From assembly GCA_028532985.1 (NCBI GenBank), contig JANCIK010000010.1:2108001-2172000 (forward strand): a DNA stretch of 64,000 nucleotides, given 5' to 3'. Positions 10,779 to 22,359 of the stretch are shown here, in pieces. The first letter of the stretch is position 1, and every line of letters starts with the position of its first letter. The notes under the pieces are model-generated. The model searched no databases, was not told the origin of the DNA, and worked only from the letters and a program-made list of their open reading frames with translations. Both the position numbers and the translations under genes were made by a program. This DNA comes from Stropharia rugosoannulata. Lineage: Eukaryota > Basidiomycota > Agaricomycetes > Agaricales > Strophariaceae.

Positions 10779-10937
10779 ATGGACGCTTTCTCATCTGTTC
10801 TCGCACTTCTGCAAGGGGCATCGACCTCTGATAACCACACCTCGACTGCGTCTGAGAAGGTGGAAGACGTCGCAGCAGTCCTTTCTGACAGCGAAAGGAT
10901 GGGCGGTGCAACAAATTGCTACTGCATCATCTCATAA
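10779..10937 (+). CDS. Lipopeptide mating pheromone precursor (CaaX type)
   Basis: A 52-residue precursor starting MDAF and ending NCYCIIS. The C-terminal CIIS is a CaaX box (Cys, two aliphatic residues, Ser) expected to be farnesylated, trimmed and carboxymethylated. SER|MGGATNCYC contains the Glu-Arg pair at which basidiomycete precursors are typically cleaved, so the mature peptide would be about nine residues. Length, the MDAF start, the acidic Ser/Ala-rich spacer and the lack of a signal peptide all fit B-locus pheromones exported by an Ste6-type transporter and sensed by Ste3-type receptors. No Ste3 receptor is in the window, and the seven-helix gene at 20.2 kb belongs to another family. 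An in-frame upstream Met at 10707 would add 24 residues unlike this family. The reading frame is intact and has a TATA box. Confidence 0.88.
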   Translation: MDAFSSVLALLQGASTSDNHTSTASEKVEDVAAVLSDSERMGGATNCYCIIS

Positions 10938-11604
10938 TTTTTCCCTCAGCAAGGTGAGCTTTTGTATGCTAAATGTACTAGTTTTCATCTTTTCTGACAC
11001 TATAACACCAGACCTCCATATAACTTTATTACAATATCTGCATATGACACCCACCGGCACTTCAACAACATAGCATTTTCGATCATAGGACTCGTCAAAT
11101 TCCACCCACTTTCGTTATCAGGCTCTTTTGAGCTTCAATATGCGGATAAACCTGCATTTCCATCGCAAGACCAATTTGCGCCCATTTTCCTAGCATGCCA
11201 CACCACTTCGAACGTCTGCTAGATGCAAGGCTTCTCATACCCGTCGGACTTTCTTGGAACCTTCAAAGTCTTTAGCATTGTACACTTTTTCTCAGCATTT
11301 CCAGCATTGTAGACACACACACAGGATCATCTATCCCCGCATTTATTGTACCTGTATGATAGCATACATAGTTACATACCGCAACATCTTTTATTCAATC
11401 TATGTCTTCTACTTGGAAGTCTGAAGCAAGTCTGAAGAAAGAGTGAAGGGTTACCAGCGAATGGGAATAGGGGGCACGTGACCCAAAGCCGTGTAAAATT
11501 TGTGGGGAATATAGCTTTGGTACTTGTTCACCGCCGTCGGGAACGTCGAACGACTGCCCGCTTCTTACTGTTCCTAGCCCCTGCGGGTCTCTCTCTGTCT
11601 CAAA
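10938..11604. other. Intergenic region upstream of RPO41
   Basis: This holds the 3' flank of the pheromone gene and the RPO41 promoter. An E-box palindrome GGGCACGTGACCC lies at about 11473-11485, about 120 bp before the RPO41 start. I see no second pheromone gene and no mobile element. Confidence 0.45.
11475..11482. promoter_or_regulatory. CACGTG E-box upstream of RPO41
   Basis: CACGTGAC within a larger palindrome about 125 bp before the RPO41 start. CACGTGAC-type sites bind bHLH factors such as Cbf1 in fungi. Whether it is used here is inference; the related GTCAC...GTGAC palindrome in the ATP14/INH1 promoter makes shared control worth testing. Confidence 0.35.
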
Positions 11605-14600
11605 ATGATACCGCGTGCAGCCCGTAGACTAGAGACTACTTTACTGTCGTCTCGTCAGGCCCTTCCTCGCCCTGCGCGTCTTTATTCCACCCCCTCAAAA
11701 GTGCGCAGTGCGCCAGCAACCGCAACGGCACCCGCAGTTTCTCCTCAACCCGACTTCCCATTCCCAACCTCGAAACAACCAGAATTGTCGTCGTTTCTCT
11801 CTCGTCCACTCCCCGTTACCCTGATACCCTCTCCGGAACCCTTGGACACTCAAAGGAACGCCCTCGACCCTTGGTTTATCGATTCGCAGTCGTACGAGAT
11901 AGTGGGTATTATAGATGCATGTCTGCACAACTTCCACGATATCCCGCGTGCCCAGGCTATGCTGGAGCGCATACGGTCCAGAGTCGGTTCACCTGCTCTG
12001 TCGACGCGTCTGTACAACAGCTTTATAATCGCTTACACTCAGCTGGCAACCAAGGAGCCGGAGAAAAAGGGCGTCTGGCTTACACAGGCCTCGAAAATAT
12101 ACTACATTCTGCAGGATGAGGTTGATGGTGTCCTACCCAACACCAAAACCTTCGCACTCATGTTTGATATGCTCAAACAGTACGTGACTTAATTGCGTCT
12201 CTAGTCTTCTGGTTTCTAACTCAGGTCCAAGGCATGGTGAGAGCGATAGGGTAACTACTAAAGAAATCCTCAGCCATGCTGTCAAGCGCGGCATCCCCGT
12301 AACGGAGATAGTCACCAACCCATACTTCTCTGAACCTGAAAGAAGCATGGAAATTTCCCAGATGCTGTCCAGCGCCGCCTTCAACCTCGGCTTCAAAGAT
12401 GTTCTTAAGGACCTTGGGCATTTCAATGCAGTGGCAAGGGGGAATGAAGTTCTTGACGACGTACCTGACGTCATGCCTGTCCAATCGGTGAGTTGACCTT
12501 GCCTCTCATTGATATCCATCTCTTACAGGAATTGTTTATAGAAACGCATCGTTAATGGCGAGGAGGAGAAGTACACACCCTTAAAAATCGAATCCCTTCG
12601 CGCTTCGTTAAACGATGTGATTGAGGCCAAAGCCGTCTTCGAGAACAACAACAACGCGCGGCAAGAACATCTCGAAGCTTCCGCGTACGACCTCGCCCTA
12701 AAACAACTGGAAGCCTGCAATAAAGATTATGCTTCGAATGTCCCCAGGGACCCCGATCTTCAGTACTGGATTTGGACGTGGCATTCGGGGCTAGAGAAGC
12801 GGTTGAAGGACCTCATAAAGTCTGCAAAGTTGAACGTTGCGGAAGGCAGGGCCCGAGTTTCGAGAACTGCTCCACAAGAGTCAGTGGAGGCAAGGCAGCA
12901 GTGGACGATGATTAACGACATCATGCCCTGCTTAACTGCCGTTTCTCCGGAAAGACTGTCTCTCATGACAATTCTGGAGCTTATCCGCATGCAAGGCGTC
13001 GGGACAGTCCAAAATGGTATGAAGACCACAGCAGCATTGGTGGCTATCGGTAAAAATGTGGAGAGGGAGTATAAGTCAGAAATTTGCAGACAATCTGGCA
13101 TTCCTGTTCCGGACTACGAGATTACAAGAGGGAACTATTTTTCGGATATGGGGTATAAATTCCTGCATCAACGGCGTCTTGCTGCAGCTCGCAGCCAGGA
13201 CCTTGACGAGCAATGGCAAGGTGACTGGTCGCAGGCAATGCGGTCGAAGATAGGAGCGTTCTTGGTCAACACTTTGGAGTCTGTTGCAAAAGTCAGACGA
13301 GAAAAAGTCAATCCGAATACCGGCGAAGTGATGTCAGTCTCGCCTCTTCTGTGTTTGATGCTCTTCTCATGAACTTTTTGTTTTGTTTTGTAACAGTACC
13401 GAGGATCAACCAGCAATCTATAACGCGTATGAGTTCGTGCGCGGGCACAAGCTAGGTGTTCTGAAGTTCAATGAGGTCGTCTCCGAGCGCATCGCAAAGG
13501 ACAGTCTCATCAACACCGTGCATGCACGCCATCTTCCTATGCTGGTGAAACCTAAGCCTTGGGTAGGCTACAGACAAGGAGGTTACATATACAACAAGTG
13601 TACGAGAACATCCTTTCCGTGACTTCTTTAGTTGATTAATGTAACCTAACACAGGTGTGGCTATGCGCTTCAAAGAATGTGCTGAACAGGAAGCATACCT
13701 CCAAAAGGCTACCGAGGATGGCAAAATGGAACATATCTATGCCGGGCTTGACGTTCTAGGAAGCACGCCTTGGCAGATAAATAAGGACATCTTCAAAATA
13801 GTCCTTGAAGTCTGGAACTCAGGAAAACGCGTAGGCAAAATTCCTCCTGCAACATATGATGTGCCCGAACCGGTTCTCGAAGAAGGCAAAGAGCGCGACA
13901 TCCAGGCCAAGGCGCATTACATCACGCGCCACCGCGTGTGGTCGCACGGAAGCTCCAATAACCATTCCGATAGATGTAGCGTTAATTACAAAATCGAGAT
14001 AGCGCGGGCGGTACGTCACCTCTATTCTTCTTGCTTTGCCTTTTCATAATGCTGATTTTTGCATAGTTCCTCGGTGATACAATTTATATGCCCCATAATC
14101 TGGATTTCCGCGGGCGAGCATATCCTATTCCGCCTCATCTAAACCATATTGGAGACGACCTTTCCCGTTCCCTGCTTAAATTTGCCGAAGGAAAGCCACT
14201 TGGTGTGCGTGGACTGCATTGGCTCAAAATCCATGCGGCCAATTTGTACGGTTACGATAAGGCGAACTTCGACGAGCGCGTGGAGTGGGCGGAAGAGCGT
14301 TTAGAGCAAATCAAGGAGAGTGCGAAGAATCCTCTTGAAGTCGGTGGAGTTTTCATTGTTGGTAACTCGACCTCTCCTTGCTAATAAATCATACAGGGCA
14401 CAAGATGGTGGTTGTCGGCCGGCGATCCTTGGCAATTCCTTGCTTGTTGTATGGAGCTTACGAAGGCAATGGAGCTAGAGGACCCCACCACGTACGTTTG
14501 CACCTTGCCCGTACACCAGGACGGTACTTGCAATGGTCTGCAACATTATGCTGCGCTGGGTGGCGATATCCGTGGTGCGCAGCAGGTGAACTTGCTGGCG

Positions 14601-15983
14601 TCTGACAGGCCTTCCGACGTGTATACACATATCAGCCAGCACGTAGAGGCAGACATGGATAAGGAGGCCGAAGCGGGCAATGAGCTGGCCAAGATGCTCA
14701 AGGGCAAGATCACGCGTAAGGTCGTGAAGCAGACGGTTATGACGACTGTCTACGGTGTTACTTTCGTGGGCGCACGAGAGCAAATCGAAAGGCAATTAAG
14801 AGACCGTGGCGACATTCCGGCAGAGATGTGCTGGGGGGCATCGTCATATCTCGCAAAGAAGGTACGTTTATCCTATATAGAATTAATATATTTTATGGTT
14901 GTTGTTAACTTGAGCGTGGCAGGTTTTGGGCACTATTGGTGATGCGTTCACGGGAGCCAAGGCCATTCAAGATTGGCTCAATCTATGCGCACGACTGATT
15001 ACCAAGTCCGTACCAGAAGAAAAGCTGATAGAGAGCCAGAACAGAAACACCACGTCTATGGCAGATGTCAAGAAGATGCAGATGACGTCGGTGATTTGGA
15101 CGACTAAACTTGGGCTACCTATTGTTCAGCCGTACAGGAAGGTCGTCAGGAAACAAATTCGCACATCGATGCAGTCTCTGTTTATATCAGATCCACGTGT
15201 GCTCTCGGAAGGTATGGAAAGCAAACGCATCTTATGGGGGTTGCCTCGGCTAACAGTGTATCTCTTAACCTTCTTCTAATTAGTAAACTCCATCAAGCAG
15301 GCATCTGCGTTCCCTCCCAACTTTGTTCACAGTTTGGATGCAACGCACATGATGCTGACTGCGTTGAAGTGCAGGGTACGTTTTTCTTTTCTTACTGATA
15401 GCAATTGTATCCTGATCACATTCTTTCACAGGAACATGGATTGACTTTCGCTTCCGTTCACGATTCTTATTGGACACACGCCTGCGACATCGATGAGATG
15501 TCAGAAATTATTCGAGACACGTTCATTAGCTTACACTCGTCCGGGATTCTTTCAGCGCTTGAGAAAGAGGTACGCAATATATGCATATATTTACATTATT
15601 GGCAACTAACCATGTCATTTTAGTTCCGCGACCGGTATAAAAACCATTACATTGCTTTGACGCATATCTTCGGACAAAATGGAACACGATTCGCGCAGAA
15701 ACTACGAGCCGCAGGTACTCGTATCTACGCACATCCCGACCAAGCTCTCGAATTACAGTCTATTAAAGATCTCGTCATTTTCACTGATGACAAGTCCTCG
15801 ATTGCGGTCGTCAACGGAGTCGATACGACGCTCAGCGAGGGCGAGAATGGCGAATCAGTCGGCGCATATTCCAGTCTGTTGGATGGCAAGTTCGTCCGAC
15901 TCTCCGACCTGATGCCACCATTGCCCAAGCGGGGCGATCTCAACGTAGAGGACATCAAGAACTCGCCTTACTTCTTCTCGTAG
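11605..15983 (+). CDS. RPO41: Mitochondrial DNA-directed RNA polymerase (T7-like)
   Basis: The single-subunit polymerase that transcribes mitochondrial DNA. The N-terminus ([20 protein letters not shown]...) is basic and Ser/Arg-rich without acidic residues, as in a mitochondrial presequence. The N-terminal domain (exons from 11605, about 12230 and 12542) leads to the palm: [11 protein letters not shown] near 14103, motif [19 protein letters not shown] with its metal-binding Asp near 14518, motif [17 protein letters not shown] near 14716, and motif [16 protein letters not shown] near 15457 with the second catalytic Asp. The end ...[10 protein letters not shown] is typical of the family, whose C-terminal Phe-Ala-or-similar lies in the active site. 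About eleven introns, mostly 50-65 nt, are visible. One acceptor near 12229 seems to be AAG. All key residues are present, so the gene looks functional. Confidence 0.95.
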
Positions 15984-16342
15984 ACAAGGCGTGTTGGCTG
16001 TCGGTTTCTTTCGGTTTCTTCCTGCGCAATTCGTACGATACTTCCATGCTATTGGGCACCCCCGTTGCCTCTTATATTTATGACAGCACATCAACTTATA
16101 GAAACGACTTACCTATCTTTGACATACATACATACCACCTATTTTATCACGCATGCTTATAACCCCTCGCTCAAACTATAGATATCATCTGTGCAATAAT
16201 ATGTAATTTATCATCCATCTATCTGAAGGTGCTAGACAATTGTATCAAGTCTGAATAATCGAACAAGTCGAATACCCGGCGAGTTGCATGTCCCAAAACG
16301 TGTCTTTTACTATTGGCAATGAATCTACATCGCTAGGGTAAT
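15984..16342. other. 3' intergenic region between convergent RPO41 and ATP14
   Basis: The two genes end toward each other, 359 bp apart. The sequence is AT-rich. TATGTAATTTATC near 16200 and similar motifs could guide 3' ends of either mRNA. No further gene is seen. Confidence 0.5.
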
Positions 16343-16898
16343 CTAGTGGTGGTGGTCGACGGGTTTTGGCAGATCCTGCTCGAGGAAGACCAGGAATTCT
16401 TCTGCACCACCGGCATGCTCTTCGGAAAGGCTGGCCTGGGCGGTAGCAGGAGCAGCGGCAGTCGTGGGCTCAACAGCATCGTATGCCGCAAGCTCGGAAG
16501 CGAGGTCGGTGGGGAGCTTGGGGACGGCGGGGCTGGCCGGGGCAGAGAAGGTCTTCACAGCACCAACATGGGCATCCTGAGCCTGAAATACCGTCAATAC
16601 GCAAATCAGCATGGATTTTGTGGGTGCAACCGAGGCAAACAGCTTGCCTGAGGGGCGGGCTTGTATGCCTTAATTTCACGGATGTAGAGGTCCTGGACGA
16701 GGTCTGCGGGAAGAGTCGGGTGAACAGAGTGTGGCAGTAGGCGAACGGAGTGACGTACCCTTGCGCGCGACGGTGGAGACGGAGAACGCGCGCTGAGAGA
16801 GCGCCGGGCGGGCCTGTGGAGAGTCAGTAGTGCCCCTGGATCGCACAGGGATGGCGAGGACGCACGACGCGGGCAGCCTGCCTGAGGATGGACGACAT
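16343..16898 (-). CDS. ATP14: Mitochondrial F1Fo ATP synthase subunit h
   Basis: A small peripheral-stalk subunit of mitochondrial ATP synthase. Four exons give about 120 residues: MSSILRQAARV, then ARPALSQRAFSVSTVARK (presequence), DLVQDLYIREIKAYKPAPQ (the family signature), and an Ala/Pro/Glu-rich tail ending EFLVFLEQDLPKPVDHHH. The start at 16898 is chosen because it gives a presequence and lies 126 bp from the divergent INH1 start. The third intron (16583-16647 on this strand) begins with GC rather than GT (CAG|GCAAGC...CAG|GCT), which keeps the frame at Q|AQDAHVGAV. The GC-AG donor is otherwise a near-perfect consensus. The gene ends toward RPO41. Confidence 0.88.
16583..16647 (-). other. 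GC-AG intron in ATP14
   Basis: On the minus strand the exon end CCTCAG is followed by GCAAGC and the intron closes with TATTTCAG. No GT donor nearby keeps the frame. GC donors are a known minor class, usually with an otherwise strong match to U1 snRNA as here. Confidence 0.7.
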
Positions 16899-17024
16899 GG
16901 TGATGGCGGTAGAAAGAAAACGGAGGTGCTGTCACGTCCCCGTGTCACGCGCGTGACCCCTAGTCTGCGCGCCAGGCGCACGCCGCCTATAGAACTCTCT
17001 TTCCTACCATTACCCACAGACACC
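16899..17024. promoter_or_regulatory. Shared bidirectional promoter of ATP14 and INH1
   Basis: Only 126 bp separate the two start codons. In it lies a perfect 14 bp palindrome GTCACGCGCGTGAC (16944-16957), plus a nearby half-like GTCACGT (16931-16937). No TATA box is evident on either side. The palindrome is close to central, so one dimeric factor could drive both genes. Confidence 0.6.
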
Positions 17025-17515
17025 ATGCTCTCTAGAATCGCCGCTGCCCGCACGCTTCCCCGCTCCTTTGCCCGCGCCTACACCATTGGGCGCAGTGAGG
17101 GCAGCGTCGCCGAATCGAAGGGCTTCAAGTACGTGGAACATACTCGCGTTTTCACCCGATTGTGTTGCTGACCTTTGTATGCCGTGTTCTGCAGCAAGAA
17201 GGAGAAGGCTCATGAGGGTATGCTTCGTATATGCGTTTCCCGCTGCATGCTGAACATTTCTAGACCAGTATATCCGCAAGCATGAGGCTGAGCAACTAGC
17301 GAAGCTCAAGGAGCAGGTAAGCTTGTCCTAATGCTAGCTTTGCCGGTGTGAGACAGTCTTGACCTGACCCTTTTATAACGTAGATCGCCGCAAAGGAGGC
17401 TGAGCTGGTTAGTCCCTCGATAACGCGAAACTCGGGCTTTTCATCCGACTGACTTGCATTGGTTCAGAGCAACCTAAAGCAGGAGCACGATGAGATTGCT
17501 AACGGAAGCAAGTAA
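17025..17515 (+). CDS. INH1: Mitochondrial F1-ATPase inhibitor (IF1 family)
   Basis: A small matrix protein that binds F1 when the proton gradient collapses and stops ATP hydrolysis. Five exons (17025-17128, 17195-17217, 17264-17316, 17384-17407, 17468-17515) give 83 residues. Residues 1-20 (MLSRIAAARTLPRSFARAYT) form the presequence. The inhibitory region follows as EGSVAESKGF then KKEKAHEDQYIRKHEAEQL, and the rest is a coiled-coil rich in Lys/Glu. Exons 2 and 4 are only 23 and 24 nt. Length and sequence are normal for fungal IATP. It is divergent from ATP14 with a shared promoter, pairing an ATP synthase subunit with the enzyme's own inhibitor. Confidence 0.92.
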
Positions 17516-20206
17516 ATTCTGCATGTCGTTATTAGTCGGATATGTGAGGGATCCCTTATTCGCTTTTGTTTCCACCACTGTAACTCATCCAACACTTTAG
17601 TACATAGGGACCCTGCCAATATCATGTTCTACATTCAAAGGCAATGCCACTCCTCCGCATATATGGACACAATTTTCACTATTAGTTCGACTTCAGTCTC
17701 ACATTCTTGGGGAGACTTCCAAGCTGCTGCTGTCATACCGACTATTTATGAGCGTAGGTATAAAGACATCATACTTGCCGCAGAGGGTGTTTGAATGGCC
17801 CCTATCGGTATACATTCGTTAACTTAGTCCGAGTTAATGCATTCGTGGAGGCCGCTGTCTAGACCGATGGTGGAGGTACTTGTTTTAATTTAGGGCACCA
17901 AGTCTAGGCCAACGTAGGCCAGCATATTTATATCTCATCGGAGAAGTCGTACGCGCGTACTTTACATACCCTCACTTGAACTCACGGTGCCGCTTGATTT
18001 TATTTCGTCCATTTTATAAAAACTGATTATTAACTTACAAGATCTGCCTCGCTCCGCTCTGGCATTTCAGTAAGAAATATGAGTTAGAGTCTAAACAGGA
18101 ACTATCTCAAATATTTTAGCATGGAAGATGCACAGGGGTGCGAGCAGGCTCGTGCGCTCTGAGCTTTGCTCGCTCCTCCCTCTCTGTGGCCTAATCGCTG
18201 GTTACGCAGTTGAAGACGACCTGCCAGCCAGTAAAGAGGACATACAGATGATAAACAAAGGTAAAAAAAATGCTATAAGCACACACCACATAGCTATCAA
18301 TCCACAGAATAATGTGCAGTGACCAAAACACACAAAACGAAAAAGGCAGATTGGAACGGAGATAGGTCATAATTTTGAGGTATGTGAGATAAGATACATC
18401 TGACCGCCCTTCCCTGCGCAATGTTCTCGTTGAGATACTTCATCATGAGGCGCTCGACGCATTCACAACTTTACGCTCAGTAAATTTTACGTCAGTACTG
18501 AGCGGTGCTGGGCTTCTCAGGCGGCCACTATCTCTTCTGCTCAATGCTGCGACTGTCAATTGTCTACGTCATGCTCGGATTAGTCGCAAGCAGCGCAGTT
18601 GGTGCAGCCATCTATCCTCCTATCTGTCTTGTGAGCCCGGCCATGCGAGACTTGAACCACTTCCAGACTGGCTTGCTGAGCCCACTACATTGTAGACAAC
18701 GTGTCTCAACGCTGACAAGGGTTTGGCTCTGTAGAACCCTGCAGCAAATTACATACAACACTTGTCAAGCTAATGGAAAGAAACTTCAAATTACATCTGG
18801 TTGCCCTCTGTAAGATTCCTCATTTTGTAGACCCTGCTTCAGTCTCTTGTAGATTTCTTTTTGAATTGCTATACATTAGGTTTTGTTTGCTGCGTCGACT
18901 ATGTCATCTGAAATTATCTGAAATCCTCTAGGATCTTTGCTGATCCTTGTCGACTTGTTTGCCCGTCCGTTGCCGGATGTTGCGGGGTTTTGCTCTATAC
19001 ATGTATTTTCCCGAGACATTACGCAGCAACGCAGCATATCCCAGTATTCCCTCGCGCCTATTTGGTAATGAAAGACCAATTTATGACAACGACTACTAAT
19101 CTCTTTTAAATATAGTAAAGGCATAACATGTAGTAAAATAACATTCTCTACAGCATATTACAGGCAAGGCGGGAAACCTGTAAGGACGTGAAAAGTCAGT
19201 TTAACAAGGAGCAAAGGGATTCTGCCAAATCGTTTATGTAAGTTTGTTCATACCCTTGGCAATAGAGTCCCGAATGGACCAGGAATGGTGCAGTGGGATG
19301 GAGCCTGATGCAGATGGAGCATATGGGTCCGCTTCATTCGGAATCAATTTTTATTTTCTACGTTTACTGGTGAAGGTCAGTAGTCACCGGCGCACCATTA
19401 CGTCTTGGTGTATCTCAGTGGTTCTGTTCCACTAGTACATACCTCAAAGCCTTTCTGCCGCTTTCTGATGATTCTGACCAAGACCCTAAAACCCGAGACT
19501 TTGCCAGCGGAGTTCGGATAAACTTTGACATATACCCCATGGGCGCCCAGTTTTATACACACATCGGACACCATCAATCATACAGCCACTGGTATCGTTG
19601 CTCGTACATAGGACCCATGTTTCGTGCGGATGACCCCAGATAACGCTCGCTATGGGAAAGCTAAGCAGAACCAGTCTTACCCGGTGTCACCGCTGAGTTC
19701 AGTGATCTCGCCCTGGGGATCTACGCATCACGCTCAAGGCCCAAAAGCCACCGAGGGGCGACATTAACAGACGCATATATTTATCAGACATCGATCCGCT
19801 AGACATTTCTTCCAGCACGCCTTCCGCCCGACTGTCGTCCCTTGTAGTCGATGTGCTGAGCCCCACTTTTCTCTGCGACTAACCCGTCAGCACTCGTTCA
19901 CGTCTGGTCTCTCTCTGGAAACGCGCTCCGCGGTGCTCTCCCTGTCTCACGGGTTCGAAGAGCGAAACTTGGCGCAAGTAGGCTAGCACAGTGCCCCCTT
20001 GCTGGAACCACCCATTCCAAGAATATTTATGCCATTTGGAGGCTGTTTGAAGATACATCCCTGTCATTCAAACTCACACCGCCTATCTATCTGTCAGAGA
20101 ATAGGTGTGCAAACGAAGGAGCAGTACTGTTTGTGGTCAGAGACGCGGAAGGACGAGTCGTGACCCCTCCCTACTCCCATTCTCCTCTCATCCAACCCTC
20201 TAAACC
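17516..20206. other. 2.7 kb without a recognisable gene
   Basis: Only short open frames occur (for example 18128-18322, 18505-18813 and 19244-19435, all plus). None has a family signature or a consistent splice pattern. I saw no terminal repeats or transposase pieces. The last 150 bp, rich in C/T with TCTCCTCTCATCC, looks like the promoter and leader of the DUF6533 gene that follows. Confidence 0.4.
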
Positions 20207-22359
20207 ATGTCGGATTTGAACACGCTGGTCAGCCAAGGGAATGCGGTCAATTTGGTAGCAGGTGCGTAGTAATTCTGTCTATCAATATTTCCTCTCACAC
20301 AGTGTCTGCAGCGGCGTGTTTAACATTGCTTGTGTATGACCATGCCATAACACTACACCAGGAGGTGGGCGGAAATTGCACTTTTTTCCGCAGGACGCTC
20401 AAAATCCACTGCCTGGGCCTTGTTCTCTTTCGCAGATCGATAAGATGTGGCCAACACGACTTTCATGCGCCAAGATTCTCTTTTTCATGAACCGATACCC
20501 AGTGGAAGCTATGCTCTTGTATGTACAATATGGAGAGATTGAATTCAATCCAGCGCTGACCTGCTTCGGCTACTAGATTTAACTGTATTTGTGAGTCAAC
20601 CCCCGTCTAGAGGAGAAAGATTACTAACGAGAGAGTATAGCCGCTTCACGCCCATATCAATCCGAAAATGTGAGTATCCTTGCCTCTGTCGACCCAGCCT
20701 CACATCTGATGAGGCGTAATCCCCCCTGTAGTTGTGAGTTCTGTTGGGTCAGGTCTCACTTTGAAAACATTTATTCAGGTTTGCCACCGTCGCAGCTGCG
20801 TCTTCTATCTACGTTGGTTAACCATGTGAGTTTTGTTTTGGATTATATCATGTTCCATCAAATCAAGTGTATTGACCTATTGAATCATGTTTCCAGCTCA
20901 TCAACCGTATCTACCAGTGTTGTCCAAGGTGTATATAAATGTTCCATCAACCATATGATGATAAGCACTCGTTATTCATTTGATATATATATGTGTGTAG
21001 GCATTCTCGTGTTACGGGTGTGGGCGCTTCGTAAGTCCTTAATTGCTTCTGTTTGCTCGTAACTAAAATAACTCAATACTATAACAGATCGGCATAACAA
21101 GGTCCGTCTTCTACCCGTCGTCGTTCGAGGTAGGAAATGAACGTGATCCGTATGACAGCTCGCTGTTTTTATAGCGTTCCTGTTCTATTTCGGTGCGCTA
21201 TAGTTTATTCACTGAATCATAGTGACCGTGGCTGACGAGCACGCAGGCGGAATCGCTGTTCTTGTCGCCCTCGTTATCAAAGACTACGTCGGGGAGACTG
21301 TAAAGAGTATGTAGCTGCTCTACTATCTTGTGTAAAGGGATGACCTTGTCATCACGGTTACTATAGTCAATACCGATCTGGCAAGCTTACCTGGATGTTA
21401 TGCCACGAGCGTCCCATCGATAATTGCAGGTTTTTGGTACGGCCTTTATTTGGTTCCGTTTCCTGTTGATCCTTATCTACCGAATGTAGGATTGGGCCAC
21501 TTGTCGTGGAAAGTCAGACGCCATCCCCTACTAGTATATCATTTGAAAAAATCTAATGCCCTTCACAGCTGTACTATTTTTCCTGGTCGCCTCACGGGCA
21601 TACACATGGTGGAAGGATGGCATGGCTTTGCCCAATATTTTTATACTTTTGGTTAGTGGCCTGGGACCGTAAATCGGATATATCATTGACGTCCATCTCC
21701 CCAGGCTCGGGACTCTACTCTTTATTACTTGATGTTCGTACTATTTGTACAATATCTTGCTTATCGCTGATTTACTCTGGCAACATTTCAGTGTTTTTTG
21801 TACGCATATTTCTTTTCTACCTCTAACGTACTCAAAGCTTATTTTGGTCTCTCTCTTTGCAGCCTTCCTTCTGTCAAATTTCCTCGTTTTTCAGCTTGGC
21901 CCGCCGTTCCTTTCTAGTCTGCTGGTCACGTACGTAGCTCCGAGTGACCATGAATTCTGTCTCTGACTAGTTTATATTAGGCCATCCACGACAGCAGGCT
22001 GTATTCTAGGTTCCCATATGATTCTTAACCTGCGCACGGCTGTCAGGGCAGATTCCGAGGACTCCGCCGATTTTTATACCAAGTCATTGCAATGGAGCGC
22101 GGGGCCTAACCCTGTCATCGACACAACCGAATCACATGCAAGAGCAATGCAACTCGAGACCGTCGTGACCGGGCGGCCAAAGCGCATGGGGAGCAGTTTC
22201 GAGTACACGACACCCGTCGAGGCAAGTCCGTCGCGGTGGAGCCACAACGACCCATCGCCGACTCGGAGCAAGGACTTCGCCCTTCAAATGCATTGTCAGA
22301 TAAAGGTAGTGGGACGCTCACCCGCTGTCCAGGAGAATTACGACTATGAACTGAGATAG
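20207..22359 (+). CDS. DUF6533 seven-helix membrane protein
   Basis: The start MSDLNTLVSQGNAVNLVA (20207) is followed by exons reading AACLTLLVYDHAITLHQEV, then KMWPTRLSCAKILFFMNRYP: the DUF6533 pattern of a YDH helix, a basic loop and FFxNRY. Later short exons encode more hydrophobic helices, and the last exon (from about 22000) reads ILGSHMILNLRTAVRADSE before a hydrophilic cytoplasmic tail ending YDYELR at 22359. The family is abundant in Agaricomycetes, predicted to sit in the plasma membrane, and of unknown function. It is not an Ste3-type pheromone receptor. Intron number is high and the middle exons (20900-21950) are only roughly placed; one or more could be decayed. Confidence 0.65.

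Noticed and set aside
20207..22359. Seven-helix gene as a possible Ste3 pheromone receptor for the pheromone at 10.8 kb
   Set aside because: The recognisable exons carry the DUF6533 pattern (YDH helix, FFMNRY) and none of the Ste3 landmarks.
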